DNA from: Nocardia shimofusensis NBRC 100134
Lineage (GTDB): Bacteria > Actinomycetota > Actinomycetes > Mycobacteriales > Mycobacteriaceae
Assembly: GCF_001613125.1 (NCBI RefSeq)
Contig: NZ_BDBT01000018.1
Location: 62,001 to 126,000, forward strand
Direction of reading: 5' to 3'
Length of the DNA: 64,000 bases
How positions within the stretch are numbered: the first letter of the stretch is position 1; the number at the start of each line of letters is the position of its first letter. A model generated the notes under the pieces. It saw nothing but the letters and a program-made list of their open reading frames with translations, was not told the DNA's origin and did no database searches. The position numbers were made by a program, and so were the translations under genes. Below are positions 25,720 to 34,990 of the stretch, in pieces.

Positions 25720-26034
25720 ATGGCACTGCCCACGATGACCGCCGAACAACGCACCGAGGCGTTGGCCAAAGCGGCCGCGGTTCGTAAGGCGCGCTCGGAA
25801 CTGATCGGCAAGGTCAAGGCCGGCAAGGTCTCCGTCGCGGACCTGCTCGCGAAAGCGGATTCCGACGACCTGGTCAAGAAGACGAAGGTGGCGGCCGTGA
25901 TCAAGGCGCTGCCCGGTGTCGGGCCGGTCAAGGCCGCCAAGCTGCTGGACCAGGCGGAGATCCCCGAGGATCGGCGCATCGGCGGCCTCGGCGCCCGTCA
26001 GCGCGCGGCGCTGCTCGAGGCGCTGAACGTCTGA
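25720..26034 (+). CDS. Integration host factor, actinobacterial mIHF type
   Basis: 104 residues, the size of the active mIHF form. The long basic N-terminal helix (MTAEQRTEALAKAAAVRKAR) and the helix-two-turn-helix part LPGVGPVKAAKLLDQ...RRIGGLGARQR are typical. It binds and bends DNA as a nucleoid-associated protein and supports phage integration in mycobacteria. The family gene is usually next to gmk and rpoZ; here it stands alone behind clpX, so this may be a second copy. GGAGGAG lies just before ATG 25720. Confidence 0.88.
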   Translation: MALPTMTAEQRTEALAKAAAVRKARSELIGKVKAGKVSVADLLAKADSDDLVKKTKVAAVIKALPGVGPVKAAKLLDQAEIPEDRRIGGLGARQRAALLEALNV

Positions 26035-26061
26035 TGCCGAACGCCTGATTCGGCACACCCC

Positions 26062-26128
26062 TCGCGACCCCCTCGGGTGGGGGCCGCGACGGATTCGCCC
26101 GGCCCGGCGGGGAATGCGGGCCGGGCGA
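26062..26128. terminator. Double hairpin between convergent mIHF and fdhD genes
   Basis: Hairpin 1 pairs TCGCG-a-CCCCC (26062-26072) with GGGGG-c-CGCGA (26079-26089). Hairpin 2 pairs TCGCCCGGCCC (26095-26105) with GGGCCGGGCGA (26118-26128). Together they can stop transcription from both sides. Confidence 0.6.
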
Positions 26129-26143
26129 GTTACCCGGAAGAGT

Positions 26144-26983
26144 TCACGCCGACCTGGTGTCGGCGGCGGTGACGCGCACCCGGTGTGCGGCGCTGTAGAT
26201 GTTCATGGTCTCCCCGCGCAGGAAGGCCACCAGGGTGAGGCCGGTTTCCACGGCCAGATCGACTGCCAGCGAGCTGGGCGCCGACACAGCGCCCAGCAGC
26301 GGGATTCCCGCCATCACCGCCTTCTGCGCCAGCTCGAAGGATGCCCGACCGCTGACGATGAGCACCAGATCCGCGGCGGGTACCCGGTTCTCCCGCACGG
26401 CCCAGCCGATGACCTTGTCGACGGCATTGTGCCTGCCGATGTCCTCCCGCACGGCCAGCAGCGTGCCGTCGGCGGTGAACAGGCCCGCCGCGTGCAGCCC
26501 GCCGGTCGCGTCGAACACCGACTGGTTCTCCCGCAGGGTGAGCGGCATCCGCGCGAGCACTTCGGGGGTGACGGACGGGCCCGGATCCGGCTGCGGGAAG
26601 CGGCTGTTCGAGCGGACCTCGTCGAGCGCGGTCTTGCCGCACAGCCCGCACGCGCCGGTGGTCAGCAGGTGCCGGGTGTGCACTCGCGCGGGCACCCGCA
26701 GCTCGACATCGAGAACGTTGTAGGTGTTGCGGCCCTGCTCGTCGGTGCCGGCGCAATAGCGGGCGCTGACCACATCCTCGGGCGAGCCGATCATGTTCTC
26801 GCTCAGCAGCAGACCGTGCACGAGGTCGATGTCGTTGCCCGGAGTGCGCATCGTGACCGTCAGCGGCTGCCCGCCCACCCGGATCTCCAGTGGCTCCTCC
26901 ACCGCCAGCGTGTCCTGACGCCGGATTTCGCCGGTGGGGGACAGGCGCAGCATCCGCCGCCGGGCGGTGACCCGTCCGCTCAC
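26144..26983 (-). CDS. fdhD: Formate dehydrogenase accessory sulfurtransferase FdhD
   Basis: 279 residues. The sulfur-carrier motif CGLCGK, the EDIGRHNAVDKVIG signature and SGRASFELAQKAVMAGIP identify FdhD. It hands sulfur from a cysteine desulfurase to the molybdenum bis-MGD cofactor of the partner formate dehydrogenase. The GTG start (26983-26981) overlaps the upstream fdhF-like stop as GTGA, with GGAGAGG in front, so the two genes are translationally coupled. The order matches M. tuberculosis Rv2900c-Rv2899c. Confidence 0.94.
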   Translation of the reverse strand: MSGRVTARRRMLRLSPTGEIRRQDTLAVEEPLEIRVGGQPLTVTMRTPGNDIDLVHGLLLSENMIGSPEDVVSARYCAGTDEQGRNTYNVLDVELRVPARVHTRHLLTTGACGLCGKTALDEVRSNSRFPQPDPGPSVTPEVLARMPLTLRENQSVFDATGGLHAAGLFTADGTLLAVREDIGRHNAVDKVIGWAVRENRVPAADLVLIVSGRASFELAQKAVMAGIPLLGAVSAPSSLAVDLAVETGLTLVAFLRGETMNIYSAAHRVRVTAADTRSA

Positions 26984-29298
26984 GCGCCCTCTCCGTCGGG
27001 TAGATGGGCTTCCAGCCGGATCACCACGGCCTTGGAGACGGGGGTGTTGGAGCGCTCGGCGACGTGGTCGAGCGGCACCAGCGGATTGGTCTCGGGGTAG
27101 TAGGCCGCGGCATTGCCGCGCGGGGTCGAGAAGGCGACGATGCGGAAGCCGCGCACCCGCCGTTCGATGCCGTCGGTCCACTCGGTGACCAGGTCCACCA
27201 GGTCGCCGTCGGCGAAACCGAGACCCGTGATGTCGTCGGGGTGCATCAGCACCACCTTGCGTCCGCCGCGCACACCGCGGTAGCGATCATCGAGGCCGTA
27301 GATGGTGGTGTTGTACTGGTCGTGGCTGCGCAGGGTCTGCAGCACCAGCCTGCCCTCGGGCACCGGAATCCAGGCGATCTCGTTGACCGCGAAGTTGGCT
27401 TTGCCGGTGGTGGTGAAGAACTCGCGGCTGTCGCGCGGGGGATGGGGCAGCACGAAGCCGTTGCGCTGCCTGACCCGGGTGTTGAAGTCGTCGCAGCCGG
27501 GGACGACGTGGGAGATGGCGTCGCGGATGGCGTCGTAGTCCTCGCGGAACCGCGCCCAGGGCACCGGGTGATCGGAGCCGAGCAATGCCGTCGCCAGATC
27601 GCACACGATGGCGACCTCGCTGCGCAGCTGATCGCTGACCGGCTTCAGCCGCCCGGTCGACAGGTGCACCATCGACATCGAGTCCTCCACCGACACCGAG
27701 CGGCGCACCCCGTTGTGCACGTCCTCGTCGGTGCGGCCGAGAGTGGGCAGGATCAGTGCGGTGCGCCCGTGCACGACGTGGCTGCGGTTGAGCTTGGTGG
27801 AGATCTGCACGGTGAGCGAGCAACTGCGCAGCGCCGCCTCGGTGATCTCGGTGTCCGGGGTGGCGGAGACGAAATTGCCGCCCATCCCGACGAACACCTT
27901 CGCCCTACCGTCGCGCATCGCCCTGATCGCCTCGACGGTGTCGAAGCCGTGCTCGCGGGGACTGGTGATGCCGAATTCGCGGTCGAGGGCGTCGAGGAAG
28001 GCGTCAGGCGCCTTCTCCCAGATGCCCATCGTGCGGTCGCCCTGCACATTGGAGTGCCCGCGCACCGGGCACAGCCCCGCCCCCGGCTTGCCGATCATGC
28101 CGCGCATGAGCAGCACATTGGCGGCTTCCTCGATGGTGGCGACGGCGTGCTTGTGCTGGGTCAGGCCCATCGCCCAGCACACGATGATGCGCTGGGACCG
28201 CGCGACCAGGTCGGCGGCGTGGCGCAGCTGCTCCAGGGTGAGACCGGTCGCGACCTGCACCACGTCCAGGTCGACCGTGCGGGCGTGGGCCTCGTACTCC
28301 TCGAAGCTCGCGCAACTGGCGTCGACGAACGCGCGATCGACGACGGTGCCCGGCGCGCGGTCCTCGGCCTCGAACAGCAGTCTGCCCAAGCCCTGGAACA
28401 GCGCCAGGTCGCCGCCTAGACGGATCTGCAGGAAGTCGTCGGCCAGGTCGACACCGGTGGTGAGGCCGCGGGCGGACTGCGGGTCGCGGAAACCGAACAG
28501 ACCGGTCTCCGGCAGCGGATTGACCGCGACGATCCGCGCGCCGGCGGCCTTCGCGCCTGCCAGCGCGCTGAGCATCCGTGGATGATTGGTGCCCGGATTC
28601 TGGCCCGCGACGATGATGAGATCGGCAGCACCGAAATCGTCGATGGTGACCGAGCCCTTGCCGATCCCGATGGAGGAGATCAGCGCGGTGCCCGAGGATT
28701 CGTGGCACATATTGCTGCAGTCGGGCAGATTGTTCGTCCCGAAACTGCGTACGAGCAGCTGGTAGAGGAACGCGGTCTCGTTGGCGGTGCGACCGGAGGT
28801 GTAGAACAGGGCCTCGTCCGGGGAATCGAGAGCGCGCAGCTCGTCGGCGATGAGGCGGTAGGCCTCCTCCCACCGGATCGGGTGGTAATGGGTGTTGCCG
28901 GGGCGCAGGACCATCGGGTGGGTCAGCCTGCCCTGCTGACCGAGCCAGTATCCGGACTTCTCCGCCAGTTCGGCGACCGGGTGCGCGGCGAAGAACTCCG
29001 GGGTCACGGTGCGCAGGGTGGCCTCCTCGGCCACGGCCTTCGCGCCGTTCTCACAGAACTCGGCGGGTCTGCGGTGGCCGGTGGGCTCCGGCCAGGCGCA
29101 GCCGGGACAGTCGAAACCGTGCACCTGGTTCACCCGGGCCAGGGTCCGGGCGGTGCGCACCACACCCATCTCCTCGACCGAGCGTTTCAGCGCCACCGCC
29201 ACCGCGGTGAGGCCCGCTGCCTGGGTCTTCGGCGACGAGACTGTCAGCTCGGACTCGTCGATGTCCTCGGTGGGTCCCTGGCGATGCATGGCCCTCAT
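26980..29298 (-). CDS. Molybdopterin oxidoreductase, FdhF/YdeP-like formate dehydrogenase alpha subunit
   Basis: 772 residues. Near the N-terminus DCPGCAWPEP and FCENGAKA supply the cysteines typical of the TIGR01701-type group. ALFYTSGRTANETAFLYQ, NMCHESSG and GQNPGTNHPRM belong to the molybdopterin domains, and the C-terminal cofactor-binding domain ends with AAYYPETNPLVPLD. Formate oxidation is the usual assignment, but substrates of this subgroup are poorly known. ATG 29298 follows GAGAGGA. No small electron-transfer subunit gene is next to it. Dependence on the coupled fdhD is expected. Confidence 0.88.
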   Translation of the reverse strand: MRAMHRQGPTEDIDESELTVSSPKTQAAGLTAVAVALKRSVEEMGVVRTARTLARVNQVHGFDCPGCAWPEPTGHRRPAEFCENGAKAVAEEATLRTVTPEFFAAHPVAELAEKSGYWLGQQGRLTHPMVLRPGNTHYHPIRWEEAYRLIADELRALDSPDEALFYTSGRTANETAFLYQLLVRSFGTNNLPDCSNMCHESSGTALISSIGIGKGSVTIDDFGAADLIIVAGQNPGTNHPRMLSALAGAKAAGARIVAVNPLPETGLFGFRDPQSARGLTTGVDLADDFLQIRLGGDLALFQGLGRLLFEAEDRAPGTVVDRAFVDASCASFEEYEAHARTVDLDVVQVATGLTLEQLRHAADLVARSQRIIVCWAMGLTQHKHAVATIEEAANVLLMRGMIGKPGAGLCPVRGHSNVQGDRTMGIWEKAPDAFLDALDREFGITSPREHGFDTVEAIRAMRDGRAKVFVGMGGNFVSATPDTEITEAALRSCSLTVQISTKLNRSHVVHGRTALILPTLGRTDEDVHNGVRRSVSVEDSMSMVHLSTGRLKPVSDQLRSEVAIVCDLATALLGSDHPVPWARFREDYDAIRDAISHVVPGCDDFNTRVRQRNGFVLPHPPRDSREFFTTTGKANFAVNEIAWIPVPEGRLVLQTLRSHDQYNTTIYGLDDRYRGVRGGRKVVLMHPDDITGLGFADGDLVDLVTEWTDGIERRVRGFRIVAFSTPRGNAAAYYPETNPLVPLDHVAERSNTPVSKAVVIRLEAHLPDGEGA

Positions 29299-29384
29299 TG
29301 TCCTCTCCGCCTCGGCGGGGCGCTCGGCGACGCCCGTTCGATGCATCGTAGGACCGGGTTCCGCGCTCGGTTGTGAGCCAGGTC

Positions 29385-31796
29385 TCAGTAGCGCCGTGGG
29401 TAGGCCGCAAGTGGACGGGTGGGCGGCCGGTGGGTGAGGATTTTCTGGCCCAGCCGCATCCGCCAGCCCGGCGCCAGCTCTACCGCCGTGTCGCCGACCC
29501 GTGTCCACTGCTCGGTGCCCGGTGCGGCGATATAGGTGCCGCCGGAGGTGCCCGCATCCCGGACGTAGACCACGCCGCCCTCGAGGGTGACGTATGCGTG
29601 CACGCGGGAGACGTGCCGGTCACGCGGCAGGGTCAGCGGCGCGGCCGTGCCGGAACGGACGGCTTCGTCGCCGGAGGGGTTGCGGCCGACCACATACGCG
29701 CGGTCCAGCGGGTAGATGACATCCTCGAAGACCAGCGCGCCCGGCGGCTCCGGCGGGGTCTGCGGCCGCAGCGGAACGACCCGCCCCCACTGGTTCGGGC
29801 CGGAGGGATGCGAGCCGGTGTAGTTCGGTCCCGGGGCGCTCGCGGGGGTCTGGTGCGTGCCGGGGTGCGCGGCGAAGAAGTCCGGGCGCGCGGGATCCTC
29901 TGTCTCCGACCAGGCCGTCGGCGAAGCGGTGACCGGGCGGCGGGCGGTGTCGCGGCCACGGCCGTTATCGCCGGCGAGTGCGTCGAAACCCGCGGGGGCG
30001 GTAGCCGGAAGGTCGGCGGTGCGGGGGCCGGTCGGTTCGGCAGTCCCCGGTTCCGACGGCGTCGTCGCAGCGACCGGGCGATCCTCGGTGTTCGAGGCCG
30101 CGGATTCACCGGCGCCGCCGGATCGTCCGGACACCTGGTCCTTCGCCGAGGAATCCGAATCGCGCGCCAGGGACCAACGGGAGTCGGTGACGGTGGGCCC
30201 GGAGCTGCTGGTCGCCGAGAGCGAACTCGGGCGGGCACCCGAGCCGGTCGATGCCGCTGCCGGACGCGAGCCGGGTCCGGTCGGCTGTGCGCCACCGACC
30301 GCGGGCGCGGCGATCGGCCGGGAGCCGGTGTTCGACGCGGAGGTCGAGCGGCCCGGGACGACAGCGCGCGCGCCGAGGCCGGCGGTGTCGGCGTCGGAGG
30401 CCGCGTCGGGTTCGGTTTCCTGCTTCTCCGCCGCCGTCCGCGCCCCCGTCACCGTCCGCGAGTCGACGGACGTAGCGGCACCGTCGGCGGAATCGGGGGT
30501 GGTCAGCCACGCCGAGGGGTCCGACGTCGGTGCGGGCCGCGTCGAGGTGGCGGCCGACATGCCCGGTGCTGCGGAACTTCGCGCGCCGGTGGCCGCTCCG
30601 AAGGCGCGCAAGGAACGCGGCGTGGCGGAATCGGCCGAGGTCGCGGTGGGCGACTTGCCTTCCGCGACCGTCTTCTTCGCGACCGCTTCATCCGTGACCG
30701 TCGATGCCGTGACCGTTGATGTCGTGACCGTCGATGTCGAGGCCGTTGATGCCGAGGCCGTCGATGCGGTGGTGGTCTTCGGCTGCCCGGCCTTCGCTTC
30801 GCCGGAAGACGACTCCGCGGAATCAGGCTTCGCCGTCGAGGCTTCCTCTGCGGTCGCAGCCGGGTTCTCCGACTCCGGCGACGTCGACGCGGTGGATTTC
30901 GCTGCGGGCGTCGAGGACCTCGACGACGGGACGTCGGTTGCCTCGGTGACCACCGGTGCCGGTGCCGGTGCCGATGCTGTGGGTGCCGAAGCGGGCGATG
31001 CCGGAACCGACGTCTCGGAGGAGGTGGCCGAGGCCCCGGGCGTTGCCGACGCAGGTGCCGAGGCGGGAACCGGAGACCCGGGAGCTGGCGCCACTCCGGA
31101 TGCCGGAACCTCGGACGAGGGAGCCGGGGCCGCCGACTCGTTCGGCGCGGCGGCACGGCGCGAGGCCGCCGATGCCGCGGCGGGCCCGGTCGAGGAGACC
31201 GCGGCGCTCGAGGGCGTCGGCACGGGAACGGCGGAAGCCGGGCCACCGCCGTCCACAGGGGAGTTCGACGGGGGAGAGGCGGAGGCGCCTGCCGCTTCGC
31301 TGCGATCGCGGGTCGCTTCCGTCCGGCGGATGCCGACGCGGAGTTCGAACCCGGAGCCGGTGACGATGCCCGCGCGCAGGTCGGTGGCCGGGTGCACGGG
31401 CAGCGGTTCGCCGTTGTCGTCACCGACGCGGATCCGGCGCACCGGTTCGCGGACGATCTCGTCGACCCAGGTGAACGCCCGGGCGCCGGACAGCGAGCGC
31501 GGGCCTTCGGCGCCGAGGATCTGGGCGAAGACCTTGCCACGCAGGAGGACGACGGTGCCGTCCTCGGTGGGGGCGACCACACCGAAGGCCGGTGGTTCCG
31601 CGCCGCCGCCGAAGACCACGCCCGCCAGTCGCCGGGCGATCGCGGCGCCGGGGTGCTCGCCGTCGGCTTCGGCTTCGACCGCATCGAGAACCAGTTCCGC
31701 GGAATCCGTTTCGGCCAGATACACCACCGCCGTCCCGAAGCGTGCGACCAGTCCCGCACCAGGTGCGATGCCAACCGTCGACGGGGTCTTACCCAC
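29385..31796 (-). CDS. Large FHA-domain protein with a long Ala/Ser/Thr/Pro-rich linker
   Basis: 803 residues. An N-terminal folded domain of about 165 residues (RFGTAVVYLAETDSAELVLD onward) is one I cannot name. It is followed by roughly 450 residues of low-complexity Ser/Thr/Ala/Pro sequence, then a C-terminal FHA domain (AYVVGRNPSG, DRHVSRVHAYV, DAGTSGGTY) that should bind phosphothreonine. The many threonines in the linker are candidate Ser/Thr-kinase targets. No transmembrane segment is seen. GTG 31796 has AAGGAGG 7 nt upstream, a strong start signal. Involvement in cell-envelope or type VII secretion signalling is possible but not shown by the sequence. Confidence 0.8.
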   Translation of the reverse strand: MGKTPSTVGIAPGAGLVARFGTAVVYLAETDSAELVLDAVEAEADGEHPGAAIARRLAGVVFGGGAEPPAFGVVAPTEDGTVVLLRGKVFAQILGAEGPRSLSGARAFTWVDEIVREPVRRIRVGDDNGEPLPVHPATDLRAGIVTGSGFELRVGIRRTEATRDRSEAAGASASPPSNSPVDGGGPASAVPVPTPSSAAVSSTGPAAASAASRRAAAPNESAAPAPSSEVPASGVAPAPGSPVPASAPASATPGASATSSETSVPASPASAPTASAPAPAPVVTEATDVPSSRSSTPAAKSTASTSPESENPAATAEEASTAKPDSAESSSGEAKAGQPKTTTASTASASTASTSTVTTSTVTASTVTDEAVAKKTVAEGKSPTATSADSATPRSLRAFGAATGARSSAAPGMSAATSTRPAPTSDPSAWLTTPDSADGAATSVDSRTVTGARTAAEKQETEPDAASDADTAGLGARAVVPGRSTSASNTGSRPIAAPAVGGAQPTGPGSRPAAASTGSGARPSSLSATSSSGPTVTDSRWSLARDSDSSAKDQVSGRSGGAGESAASNTEDRPVAATTPSEPGTAEPTGPRTADLPATAPAGFDALAGDNGRGRDTARRPVTASPTAWSETEDPARPDFFAAHPGTHQTPASAPGPNYTGSHPSGPNQWGRVVPLRPQTPPEPPGALVFEDVIYPLDRAYVVGRNPSGDEAVRSGTAAPLTLPRDRHVSRVHAYVTLEGGVVYVRDAGTSGGTYIAAPGTEQWTRVGDTAVELAPGWRMRLGQKILTHRPPTRPLAAYPRRY

Positions 31797-32094
31797 CCGG
31801 CAACCTCCTTTTCCGCGCCTCAACGCGGTCCAGGATAGTGAATTTCGCGGCACCGGGCCGCCCGGCGGAGAAGATCGGTCATACCGGACCCCAATAGTCA
31901 CACAGCGAACCGTATGCCCCGGAAATCATGGACAGCGCAGGGGATTTCACCCGAGGCGGCGATAGCATCCGCCTACCGCTGCCGATCGCGGATATGTTCC
32001 CGGTCACCGGTTGCCGCGGCCGAAGTCGATGGCCACGGGAATATTCGTCGGCTATCCGGTTGGGTGAGGACCGGCCACCGACGACACTGGACCG
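31797..32094. other. Divergent intergenic region between the FHA and GNAT genes
   Basis: 298 bp without a gene. It must contain both promoters, but I could not identify convincing -35/-10 elements. Confidence 0.35.
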
Positions 32095-32619
32095 GTGGCA
32101 TGTGTCAGAGAGGCAGTCGAGGCCGATATTCCGGATCTCCGGGAAATCGAGCGTGACGCCGGAGAACCGTTCGCCCGGCTGGGAATGACCGAGATCGCCG
32201 AAGACGAACCACCCAGCCCGGAGACATTGCAGTCCTATGTCCGGGCGGGCCGGGCCTGGGTGATCGACGACATCGACCGGCCCGTCGCCTATCTGGTCGC
32301 CGACATCGTCGACGGCAACGCCCATATCGACCAGGTGTCGGTGCGTCCCGAGCAGCGGGGCCGCCGGCTCGGCAAGCAGTTGATCGACCATCTCGTCGAC
32401 TGGGCACGCGAGCGCGGCCTGCCCGCGGTCACGCTCACCACCTTCACCGAAGTCCCCTGGAACGGGCCGTATTACGCCAGGCTCGGCTTCCGCGCGGTTC
32501 CGGCCGAGGAACAGACCCCCGGCCTGCGGGCCGTGTGCGCCGCCGAAGCCGCGCACGGTCTGCAGCGTTGGCCGCGCACCTGCATGCGCGCCGAGGTCGC
32601 GTCCTGGATCGCCGGGTGA
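32095..32619 (+). CDS. GNAT-family N-acetyltransferase
   Basis: 174 residues. The acetyl-CoA binding motif V.PEQRGRRLGKQLIDHL (Q/RxxGxG/A type) and the later PYYARLGFRAV loop are standard GNAT features. The substrate cannot be told. GTG 32095 is the likely start; there is no good ribosome-binding site. It ends 16 bp from the convergent glpD. Confidence 0.85.
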   Translation: MACVREAVEADIPDLREIERDAGEPFARLGMTEIAEDEPPSPETLQSYVRAGRAWVIDDIDRPVAYLVADIVDGNAHIDQVSVRPEQRGRRLGKQLIDHLVDWARERGLPAVTLTTFTEVPWNGPYYARLGFRAVPAEEQTPGLRAVCAAEAAHGLQRWPRTCMRAEVASWIAG

Positions 32620-32635
32620 CCTCACGCGCGCAGGA

Positions 32636-34198
32636 TCAGCCTCCGGCGGTGCGGCGTTCGCCGAGTGCCGATTCGGCGGCGGCGAGGGCGGCGGTACGGT
32701 CGTCGGCGACCAGCCCGATCCTGCTGCGGCGATCGAGCAGGTCGTCGGCGGTGAGGGCGAGTTCGTGCGTGCGGGCGAAGGCGAATTCCGCGGCGAGCAC
32801 GTCCGTTCCCGGGGCGACGGGTGAGCCGAGGGCGGGGTCGCTCTCGGCCAGGGCGAGCACGGTGGCGGCCTCGGAGCCGTAGCGCTCGATGAGGATCGGC
32901 GGGGCGGCGATACGGTCGCGGGCCGCCCCGGCGACCGCACCGGTGAGCGGCAATGTCCTGGTCCGGCAGGGCGCGGCGGGCAGCGAGGTCGCGGTGACGG
33001 CGGCGTCGACGACGTCCTCGGCCATTCGGCGGTAGGTGGTGAGCTTGCCGCCGACCACCGTGAACACCCCGGTCGGCGAGCGCAGGACGGCGTGCTCGCG
33101 GGAGATGTCGGCGGTGCTGCCGTCGTCGGTGCGCAGCAGCGGCCGCAGGCCCGCGAACCTGCCCCGGATGTCGGCGCGGGTCAGCGGCGCGCGCAGCGCC
33201 GGGTTGACGGTGTCGAGCAGGAAGTCGATCTCGGCTTCGGTGGGCTCGGGCTCGTCCGGCACCGGGCCCGGCGCGTCCTCGTCGGTGAGACCGAGGTAGA
33301 CGCGGCCGTGCGCGGCGGGCAGCGCGAAGACGAACCGCCCGATGCTGCCGGGCACGGGCACCGTCAGCGCGGCGCTCAGCCCGCCGAAGGCCGCGGCGTC
33401 GAAGACCAGGTGGGTGCCGCGACTGGGCCGCAGCTCGATGCTCGGGTCGAGTTGATCGGCCCACACGCCGGTCGCGTTGATCACGGCCTTCGCTCGCACG
33501 GTGAGCGATTCACCGGTGAGCGTGTCGGTGAGGACGGCGCCGTCGCCGGAGATCGACTCGGCGGCCACCCGGGTGAGCACCAGCGCTCCGTGGGCAGCGG
33601 CGGTCCGGGCCAGCGCGACCACCAGTCGCGCGTCGTCCACCAGCTGCCCGTCCCATGCCTGCAGGCCGCCGCGCAGCCCCGCCCGTCGCACGGTCGGCGC
33701 CAGCCGCAGCGCCTCGGCGGCCGCCACCCGTCGAGACCGCGGCAACGTCGCCACCGACGTGCCCGCGCTACGGCGCAAGGCGTCGCCGGCCACGAACCCG
33801 GCTCGGATCAGCGCCTCCTGGGGCCGCCCCAGCCCCGGCAGCAACGGCACCAGTTGCGGCAAGGGCCGCACCAGGTGCGGCGCCACCGATTCGATCAGGA
33901 TTCCGCGCTCCACGGCGCTTTCGCGTGCGATCCCGATCTTGCCGCTCGCCAGATATCGCAGACCGCCGTGCACCAGTTTGGAACTCCACCGGCTGGTGCC
34001 GAACGCCAGATCCCGCCGTTCCACCAGCACCGTTCGCAAGCCGCGCGACGCCGCGTCCAGGGCCGCGCCCGCGCCGGTCACCCCGCCACCGACCACGAGC
34101 ACATCGACCGTGCCGAGATCGCCGAGCTCGCGCAGTTCCCGCGTCCGCCGCTCGGCATTCAGCGCCGAATCACCGTGGGAGTGCCCTGTGTTCGTCAT
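32636..34198 (-). CDS. glpD: FAD-dependent glycerol-3-phosphate dehydrogenase
   Basis: 520 residues. The dinucleotide-binding motif VLVVGGGVTGAGAALDAA, SSKLVHGGLRYLASG and the FTVVGGKLTTYRRMAEDVVD segment are typical of GlpD. It oxidises sn-glycerol 3-phosphate to dihydroxyacetone phosphate at the membrane, passing electrons to quinones. Downstream of a tetR gene and near an alkylDHAP-synthase-like gene, it forms a block corresponding to Rv2249c-Rv2252, so DHAP-linked lipid metabolism is a sensible theme. ATG 34198 follows AAAGGCAG. Confidence 0.93.
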   Translation of the reverse strand: MTNTGHSHGDSALNAERRTRELRELGDLGTVDVLVVGGGVTGAGAALDAASRGLRTVLVERRDLAFGTSRWSSKLVHGGLRYLASGKIGIARESAVERGILIESVAPHLVRPLPQLVPLLPGLGRPQEALIRAGFVAGDALRRSAGTSVATLPRSRRVAAAEALRLAPTVRRAGLRGGLQAWDGQLVDDARLVVALARTAAAHGALVLTRVAAESISGDGAVLTDTLTGESLTVRAKAVINATGVWADQLDPSIELRPSRGTHLVFDAAAFGGLSAALTVPVPGSIGRFVFALPAAHGRVYLGLTDEDAPGPVPDEPEPTEAEIDFLLDTVNPALRAPLTRADIRGRFAGLRPLLRTDDGSTADISREHAVLRSPTGVFTVVGGKLTTYRRMAEDVVDAAVTATSLPAAPCRTRTLPLTGAVAGAARDRIAAPPILIERYGSEAATVLALAESDPALGSPVAPGTDVLAAEFAFARTHELALTADDLLDRRSRIGLVADDRTAALAAAESALGERRTAGG

Positions 34199-34286
34199 CG
34201 CACTGCCTTTCTGAACGACGCTCGCGGCCGTTCGATCGTGTTGCCGAGCGAAAGCCGCTGCGGGCAGGTCCGGCCCGGCGCGGAGA

Positions 34287-34904
34287 TCACGCGCCGCTCG
34301 GGAGGGGGCGCAGGTAGCTGTCCAGAGCCCGCCGCAGCTCGGCGTCGAGTTCGGCGGGCGGGAGCAGGCTCGCGACCATCCCGGCCGACTGCACCGCCGA
34401 CTGGGCGATGAGCAGCAGCATCGCCGCCAGCTGGATCGGTTCCCCCGCGCGGATGGAGCCGTCGCGCTGACCGTCGCGGATACCGTCCGCGAACAACTCG
34501 ACCAACGCGCGCTGATTGCGGCCGAGCCTGCCGAAGACGTAAGTGAGCATGAGGTCGGTGTCGGTGCGGAAGATCTTGGCGAACAACGGATTCGAGCGCA
34601 CCGTCGCCGCGCCGGACACCACCGAGCCGACCAGTCTGGCCCGGGCGTCGCCGCCGTCCGGGGTGGTCGAGATCAGGATCTCGCGCAGTTCGCGTACGAG
34701 CAGTTCGGCCACCAGTGACCCGGTGTCGGGCCAGCGACGGTAGACCGTCGGCCTGCTCACGCCCGCTCGGCGTGCCACCTCGGTCAGGGTGGTGCGCCGG
34801 ACCCCGAACTCGGACACGCAGGCTCGCGCCGCGTCGAAGATCGCCAGGTCGATCGCGGACAGGCCGGACGGGTCGGAGAGATCGGACAGATCGGCATCGG
34901 GCAC
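34287..34904 (-). CDS. TetR-family transcriptional regulator
   Basis: 205 residues. The N-terminal helix-turn-helix TLTEVARRAGVSRPTVYRRW is diagnostic; the C-terminal ligand domain is variable. It is divergent from the flavoprotein gene across 86 bp holding direct repeats and followed on its own strand by glpD after 88 bp, so it probably controls both directions. It corresponds in position to Rv2250c. The ligand is unknown, with a lipid or glycerol derivative likely from context. The GTG 34904 start has only a weak GGTGGT upstream. Confidence 0.9.
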   Translation of the reverse strand: MPDADLSDLSDPSGLSAIDLAIFDAARACVSEFGVRRTTLTEVARRAGVSRPTVYRRWPDTGSLVAELLVRELREILISTTPDGGDARARLVGSVVSGAATVRSNPLFAKIFRTDTDLMLTYVFGRLGRNQRALVELFADGIRDGQRDGSIRAGEPIQLAAMLLLIAQSAVQSAGMVASLLPPAELDAELRRALDSYLRPLPSGA

Positions 34905-34925
34905 AGGCGGTCACCACCGGAGGTC

Positions 34926-34978
34926 GCTCAGTTACTACTTGCTACTACTTGCTCAGTTACTGCTTGACATTCTATGTA
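34926..34978. promoter_or_regulatory. Direct-repeat operator and -10 element between tetR and the flavoprotein gene
   Basis: GCTCAGTTACTACTTG (34926-34941) recurs as GCTCAGTTACTGCTTG (34951-34966), one mismatch, 25 bp apart, with a further ACTACTTGCT between them. TTGCTC (34949-34954) and TATGTA (34973-34978) could be the -35/-10 of the flavoprotein gene, so the repeats overlap the promoter, as expected of a TetR operator. Confidence 0.5.
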
Positions 34979-34990
34979 AGACTGTAACGC

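Noticed and set aside
26980..29298. Selenocysteine-containing formate dehydrogenase
   Set aside because: No in-frame TGA followed by a SECIS-like hairpin was seen; the frame is complete without recoding.
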